This document shows, one piece after another, positions 57,516-64,000 of a stretch of 64,000 nt of DNA. Within the stretch, counting starts at the first letter, position 1, and each line of letters starts with the position of its first letter. Position numbers and translations under genes: made by a program. The stretch is from Macrococcus sp. 19Msa1099 (GTDB taxonomy: Bacteria; Bacillota; Bacilli; Staphylococcales; Staphylococcaceae), in the NCBI GenBank assembly GCA_019357535.2, contig CP079955.1:1674001-1738000 (forward strand), in the 5' to 3' direction. The notes beneath the pieces were generated by a model, which was not told the origin of the DNA, ran no database searches, and saw only the letters and a list, made by a program, of their open reading frames with translations.

Positions 57516-58682
57516 CTATTCATATACATGAATGTACGGTGCTTTATCACCTTTTTCTTTCACTATTAATGCGCGAGGTCTAGTGTTGTCTACGATGGAG
57601 ATTTCAAAGCGATCGACATGCGCAAAGCTTTTCATTGATAAGTCTGCGATATATTGGGTTACACCGATAACTTCTGCTTTTCCATAGTAATCTAATGGCA
57701 CATTAATTTTCAGTGACTGTATCTTATCATCAACGAAATAACCTGTTCCAATTGCCTGTGTAAAGTTCGGGAAGTAGTTCTGTAGCTGATCGTTGAACTG
57801 CTTAAATCCATTATTCAGTTTTTCATCCAGTTCTCCCACTTCGTCCGATGGCACTAAGATGTAATCTTCATTTATTTTCTTCCAATCATCAATCTTACTG
57901 CTTCCAGCTTTACTCGTACCATATGAAGTAAACGATCCAGGTGTGATGCTTTCGGCCGATGACTGTACAAACACAGCAAACGTAATCGGAATATTTTTAA
58001 GTTCCTGCTTTACACGTAATCTAGAAAGTATTTCATCAGACATCTGCTTAGCTTGCTTCTCGATTTCTTTTTTATCGAGTTTCACATTATAAGTAGTTCC
58101 AAACGCTTCTTTTTGATAATAGTATACACTATTCATTGCAAGACCAATTGTCATACCTGAAAGTTTCTGTTTTTTTGCATCTTCTTCAGTATAGAAATTC
58201 TGTTCTAATAGATGCGACAAATACGCTGGAGATTGTCGGGCAATTTTTTCCCCATCTGTTTCTCCTTTATGTGATGGATTGAGACCGAAATTGGCATAAG
58301 CGTTTTTTTCGATTCGCTCGTCTTTATCCATATTATCGATTTCCTGCTTTGTATATTCCGGTTCAAGATAGCTCTCAACAGCACTCTTCGATAATAATTG
58401 CCCATCACGGTATAAATATTTATCTGGTGTGTACACTTTCTTGCTGATATTTAATAAACCGTCCTCAAATGCTTCGCCATTGTAGCTGCTTACCATATTC
58501 GAACTTGTAAGTCCACGTGCCTGGCTCTCTTTGAATGGTAACAATGTTCTATAATAATCATTTGATATCTGTACGTCTGTTGAAATTTGTTTATCCTTCT
58601 CTTTGTTGTTACTTTCTGGTGTACCATTTGAACAGCTTGCCAGAATAATTGTAGACAACATTAATATCCCTATTCGCTTCAT
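57516..58682 (-). CDS. camS: CamS family sex pheromone lipoprotein
   Basis: 388 aa. A lipoprotein signal MKRIGILMLSTIILASC with lipobox LAS-Cys17 precedes a CamS domain. In S. aureus and Enterococcus the cleaved signal peptide acts as a pheromone (cAM373-like); the function of the mature lipoprotein is unknown. It ends the pcrB-pcrA-ligA-camS operon, 12 bp after ligA. Confidence 0.9.
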   Translation of the reverse strand: MKRIGILMLSTIILASCSNGTPESNNKEKDKQISTDVQISNDYYRTLLPFKESQARGLTSSNMVSSYNGEAFEDGLLNISKKVYTPDKYLYRDGQLLSKSAVESYLEPEYTKQEIDNMDKDERIEKNAYANFGLNPSHKGETDGEKIARQSPAYLSHLLEQNFYTEEDAKKQKLSGMTIGLAMNSVYYYQKEAFGTTYNVKLDKKEIEKQAKQMSDEILSRLRVKQELKNIPITFAVFVQSSAESITPGSFTSYGTSKAGSSKIDDWKKINEDYILVPSDEVGELDEKLNNGFKQFNDQLQNYFPNFTQAIGTGYFVDDKIQSLKINVPLDYYGKAEVIGVTQYIADLSMKSFAHVDRFEISIVDNTRPRALIVKEKGDKAPYIHVYE

Positions 58683-58694
58683 AGATTTCCCCTC

Positions 58695-60689
<1,995 letters not shown>

Positions 60690-62855
60690 TTACTCCTTCT
60701 TTTCAATTGGGGCAAACTGGCTTAACAGTCGCTTCATCCCTACAGATTTGAAGATGATATCCAGTTCTGTTGAACCACCTTTATCCGTCACATTGCTGAT
60801 TAATCCTTCTCCCCATGATTTATGCATTACTTTGTCACCAACTTTATAGGTAGCTTGAGCTTGAGCAGCAGAAGCCGCTTGCGTCATTCTACGTGCTGGT
60901 CCGCGTTTAACACCTGCTGGAAACTTTCTCGCTACTGGTATATCCAGAATATCCTCTGGAATTTCAGAGATAAATCTCGACTTCTTATTCGCTTGTGTTC
61001 GGCCGAATAAGTTACGCATCTCAGCATGAGATAAATAAAGATGTTCTTCTGCCCTTGTAATTGCAACGTACATTAAACGACGTTCCTCTTCCATCTCGCT
61101 ATCACTATTCAAGCTACGGCTATGCGGGAATATCGACTCTTCAAGACCTGCAACAAAGACGACTTTAAACTCTAAGCCCTTTGCTGAGTGCATCGTCATC
61201 AGCGTAACTCCCGCTTCTAAATCTGCATTGTCAACATCTGCAACGAGTTGTAAATCTGTCAGGAAATTAATTAAGGACTGTTCTTCAACTGGCGTGTCCT
61301 TTTCATAATCTTTCGGCACATTCATAAACTCCTGAATGTTCTCAATACGTGACTGTGATTCTAAAGTATTCTCTGCTTCAAGCATCTTCATATAACCCGA
61401 TTTATCGAGCAGTGTCTGGGTTAATTCCGTAATAGATAAGAATTCCTGCTGCTTCATTAAGTTGTCCATCATTGTATAGAATTCAACGAGTTTCTCTGTC
61501 GTCTTCTTCGGCAGTCCGATAAAATCTACTTCAGCTAGTGCATCAAAGTAACTCAGACCATTATGCTCTGCATAAGCGATAATCTTATCCAGTGCACCAG
61601 GCCCTATACCGCGTTTTGGTGTATTGATAATTCGCGTAAAACTGATATCTTCGTTGCTATTAGCAACAAGGCGAAGATAACTAAGCAGGTCTTTAATTTC
61701 TTTTCTGTCATAGAACTTTGTGCCTCCGACCATCGTATAGCTGATGTTTGATTTCATCAGCGTTTCCTCGATAACACGAGACTGTGCATTCGTTCGATAC
61801 AGTATTGCCATATCACTAAGCGCATAGTTTTCACGCTTTTTCTTCAATATCTCTGAAACGATATACTCCGCTTCTGCACGTTCTGACATCGCTTTATAGT
61901 AGTTGATCTTAGAGCCATGGTCGTTGTCTGTCCAAAGTGCTTTCGGTTTGCGTTCTGTATTATTTTTGATCACTTCATTTGCAGCAAACAGAATATTTTT
62001 CGTCGAGCGATAATTACGTTCTAAAAAGATCGTCTTAGCATCTTTATAATCATCTTCAAAGCTTAAGATGTTATAAATATCTGCCCCACGCCATCCGTAT
62101 ATCGACTGATCCGAGTCACCGACGACACAAATATTCTTAAATTTATCGGCAAGCATCTTCACGAGCAGATACTGCGCTCTATTTGTATCCTGATACTCGT
62201 CGACATGGATATACTGAAACTTCGACTGGTAATAATCCAGAACTTCAGGGACACGTTCAAACAGTTGAATCGTCGTCATAATGAGGTCGTCAAAGTCCAG
62301 TGCATGATTCTTAAGCAGCACGCGCTGGTACTCTGCATAAACTTTGCTGATCATCATACTCATAAAGTCACTCGCTGCCTCAATCGCATCATCAGGTGAT
62401 TTCATTTCATTCTTTAAGTTCGAAATTTCTGCAACGAACATACGTGGATCATACTTCTTCGGATCGATATTCTCACGCTTTAATATATCCTTAACGACAG
62501 AACGCTGATCTGTTGGGTCTAATATCGTAAAGTTACGCTCAATACCGATACGGTCAATATCACGTCTTAATATACGGACACACATCGAGTGGAATGTTGA
62601 TATCCAGATAACATCACTCTCGTCACCGATAATCTTCTTGACACGTTCTTTCATTTCTTTCGCCGCTTTATTCGTAAATGTGATTGCTAGAATCTTATAA
62701 GGTGAAACATCTTTCTCGTCAATTAAATAAGCGATGCGATGTGTCAGCACGCGTGTCTTACCAGAACCTGCTCCTGCCATTATAAGAAGTGGGCCTTCTG
62801 TCGTCATCACTGCCTGACGCTGCTCTTCATTCATATGTTTTAATAAATCATTCAT
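60690..62855 (-). CDS. pcrA: ATP-dependent DNA helicase PcrA (UvrD family)
   Basis: 721 aa. SF1 helicase motifs: [12 protein letters not shown], Ia [61 protein letters not shown] and [16 protein letters not shown]. It has a C-terminal PcrA tail that binds RNA polymerase ([15 protein letters not shown]). It acts in replication restart and repair and is essential in staphylococci. Its start overlaps the pcrB stop by one base. Confidence 0.96.
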   Translation of the reverse strand: MNDLLKHMNEEQRQAVMTTEGPLLIMAGAGSGKTRVLTHRIAYLIDEKDVSPYKILAITFTNKAAKEMKERVKKIIGDESDVIWISTFHSMCVRILRRDIDRIGIERNFTILDPTDQRSVVKDILKRENIDPKKYDPRMFVAEISNLKNEMKSPDDAIEAASDFMSMMISKVYAEYQRVLLKNHALDFDDLIMTTIQLFERVPEVLDYYQSKFQYIHVDEYQDTNRAQYLLVKMLADKFKNICVVGDSDQSIYGWRGADIYNILSFEDDYKDAKTIFLERNYRSTKNILFAANEVIKNNTERKPKALWTDNDHGSKINYYKAMSERAEAEYIVSEILKKKRENYALSDMAILYRTNAQSRVIEETLMKSNISYTMVGGTKFYDRKEIKDLLSYLRLVANSNEDISFTRIINTPKRGIGPGALDKIIAYAEHNGLSYFDALAEVDFIGLPKKTTEKLVEFYTMMDNLMKQQEFLSITELTQTLLDKSGYMKMLEAENTLESQSRIENIQEFMNVPKDYEKDTPVEEQSLINFLTDLQLVADVDNADLEAGVTLMTMHSAKGLEFKVVFVAGLEESIFPHSRSLNSDSEMEEERRLMYVAITRAEEHLYLSHAEMRNLFGRTQANKKSRFISEIPEDILDIPVARKFPAGVKRGPARRMTQAASAAQAQATYKVGDKVMHKSWGEGLISNVTDKGGSTELDIIFKSVGMKRLLSQFAPIEKKE

Positions 62856-63538
62856 TATAATCCTACCTTTACTGTTTGTAATGCTGCCTTAATATCTGTA
62901 TAGATGACGTTCCCAACGACAATTGTATCTGCGACTTCAAGCATCTCTTGTGCGCGTGCGCGTGAATCAATACCTCCACCATATATCAGACGCGTAGATT
63001 TCAGTTTTCGTTTTGCAGCCTTAACCATTTCCACATCACCATAGGTTCCGCTATATTCTATATACATTGTCTTCAGCTTATATACTTCCTCAATCATCTC
63101 AGCATAGGCTTCAATATCCTCTGTCGATAATACTGTATTCGCCTTCGTTAGCTGCGCCACTTTACTCTCTTTGTTAAGTACAATATAGCCCTCTAATGTA
63201 AACAGGTCATAATCAATCATATGACCGAACTGTTTAATTGCTTCGTGCAGTATTCCATTGTGAAACGCTACATCCGAACTATTAAGTACAGAAGGAATCA
63301 TATAATGATCAAATCCTGGTATCGCACTTTCCAAAGTCGATAATTCTAGTACGCAAGGGACTGTATATCTCCTTACACGGCTCATTAAATCGAGTACATT
63401 ATCTACCGTTACATTATCAGATCCACCGATAAAGATGGCATCTGTTCCTGACTCGCAAATAAGCTCCAGGTGTGCATCGCTAATTTCTTTCGCTGGATCT
63501 AACTTAAATACATGTTGCCAATCTTTCACTTCGTACAT
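62855..63538 (-). CDS. pcrB: Heptaprenylglyceryl phosphate synthase PcrB
   Basis: 227 aa, TIM barrel. Phosphate-binding regions [33 protein letters not shown] and [13 protein letters not shown] are typical. It joins heptaprenyl diphosphate to glycerol-1-phosphate, producing an archaea-like ether lipid. The biological role is unclear. It is first in the pcrB-pcrA-ligA-camS operon. Confidence 0.93.
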   Translation of the reverse strand: MYEVKDWQHVFKLDPAKEISDAHLELICESGTDAIFIGGSDNVTVDNVLDLMSRVRRYTVPCVLELSTLESAIPGFDHYMIPSVLNSSDVAFHNGILHEAIKQFGHMIDYDLFTLEGYIVLNKESKVAQLTKANTVLSTEDIEAYAEMIEEVYKLKTMYIEYSGTYGDVEMVKAAKRKLKSTRLIYGGGIDSRARAQEMLEVADTIVVGNVIYTDIKAALQTVKVGL

Positions 63539-63599
63539 AATGTCTCTCCTTTAAATATTATTATTGTATATTATATCATTTATCATTCATAACATTAAA

Positions 63600-63641
63600 A
63601 AAAGAGAGGATGAGATTTTACAATTTCTTCTCATGCTCTCT
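63600..63641 (-). terminator. Terminator after the VanY-like gene
   Basis: Stem AGAGAGGATGAGA/TCTCATGCTCTCT (one mismatch), followed by TTTTTTT on the minus strand. Confidence 0.7.
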
Positions 63642-63642
63642 A

Positions 63643-64000
63643 TTATTGTACTGTCTGATCTTTCGGGTATAATCCAAGATATTCTTCAAGTGTTATGTTC
63701 TTAGTAAATATATCTTTTGCAATCTTTGTGCCAACATATCGCACATGCCATGACTCATACTGATACCCTGTAATATTTGACTTACCTTCAGGATACCTGA
63801 TGATAAATCCATATTTATGTGCATTTTGTGCCAGCCATTCTCCTTCAGTCGTATCACCAAATGAAATCGTTAAATCTTTCGCAGAGTCAACAGAGCCAAT
63901 ATCAAAGGAAAGTCCTGTCTGATGTTCAGAGTAACCAGGGCGTGCACTATAAGTGTCTGCATTCGCATCTCGTGCTTTAAACTCTTTATATAGTTTTTCC
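63643..64000 (-). CDS. D-alanyl-D-alanine carboxypeptidase, VanY (M15B) family, C-terminal part
   Basis: The last 118 residues up to a TAA at 63643; the start lies beyond the right edge. The M15B zinc motif is YSEHQTGLSFDIGSV (SxHxxGxSxD, with His and Asp ligands). The general base and third ligand region is EGEWLAQNAHKYGFIIRYPE and YESWHVRYVG. Such enzymes trim the terminal D-Ala of cell-wall stem peptides. The signal sequence cannot be seen. It is upstream of pcrB in the same direction but has its own terminator. Confidence 0.88.
   Translation of the reverse strand, partial: EKLYKEFKARDANADTYSARPGYSEHQTGLSFDIGSVDSAKDLTISFGDTTEGEWLAQNAHKYGFIIRYPEGKSNITGYQYESWHVRYVGTKIAKDIFTKNITLEEYLGLYPKDQTVQ

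Overview
The window is chromosomal DNA from a low-GC Gram-positive bacterium of the family Staphylococcaceae. Macrococcus is the best guess. The gene order on both sides matches the staphylococcal core: perR-bcp-hemL2, the Sav1866-type ABC exporter, mutY-yfhP, recX-sgtB, vraU-liaF-vraS-vraR, gatD-murT-ftnA, dinB, rlmD-dgkB, gatCAB-putP and camS-ligA-pcrA-pcrB. Several proteins are close to known S. aureus proteins, but gene content between the blocks differs from S. aureus. Genus is an inference from memory of these families; no database search was possible.

Layout. 1-9 kb: end of a YgzB gene, peroxide regulator perR, a hydroxyacid dehydrogenase, bcp, hemL2, an aromatic-acid exporter-like protein, 3-methyladenine glycosylase, a multidrug ABC exporter, a DUF402 nucleotide phosphatase and mutY. 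9-18 kb: yfhP, a TagGH-like ABC pair with a degenerate ATPase, yfhH, recX, sgtB, a PfpI protein, an rlmD paralogue, a 52-aa SE1561-family gene and the YfkAB radical SAM protein. 18-28 kb: thioesterase, aminopeptidase, YtxH and YihY proteins, carbonic anhydrase, the cell-wall stress operon vraU-liaF-vraS-vraR, map, a second exporter-like protein and scdA. 28-35 kb: gatD-murT, ftnA, a YkvI membrane protein, an exonuclease-BRCT protein and dinB.

34.8-45.05 kb is an accessory island inserted at the 3' end of rlmD, between dinB and rlmD, which are expected to be neighbours. It holds three serine recombinase genes in a row (the middle one lacks a catalytic domain), a family A phage-type DNA polymerase, a DUF2815 protein with an abnormal 5' end, and a cargo block: XRE regulator, trypsin-like protease, a protein resembling AbiJ/HEPN abortive-infection proteins, and an endonuclease/exonuclease/phosphatase-fold protein. 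Imperfect copies of the rlmD 3' end at 34.9 and 35.9 kb suggest repeated insertion at this site. The cargo is the best candidate for an undescribed (probably defence) system.

45-64 kb: rlmD, a gene relic, an SDR dehydrogenase, dgkB, a HerA-like DUF853 ATPase, GrpB, a frameshifted secreted protein, a YwqE/CapC-type phosphatase, gatCAB, putP, camS-ligA-pcrA-pcrB, and the C-terminal part of a VanY-type carboxypeptidase running off the right edge.

Non-coding features of note: two loci of 41-bp tandem repeats, each unit a small hairpin, both between convergent genes (17.9 and 27.3 kb); a near-perfect 23-bp palindrome resembling an NsrR operator upstream of scdA; PerR-box-like sites upstream of perR and ftnA; a cre-like site upstream of putP. 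No rRNA, tRNA or CRISPR array was seen.
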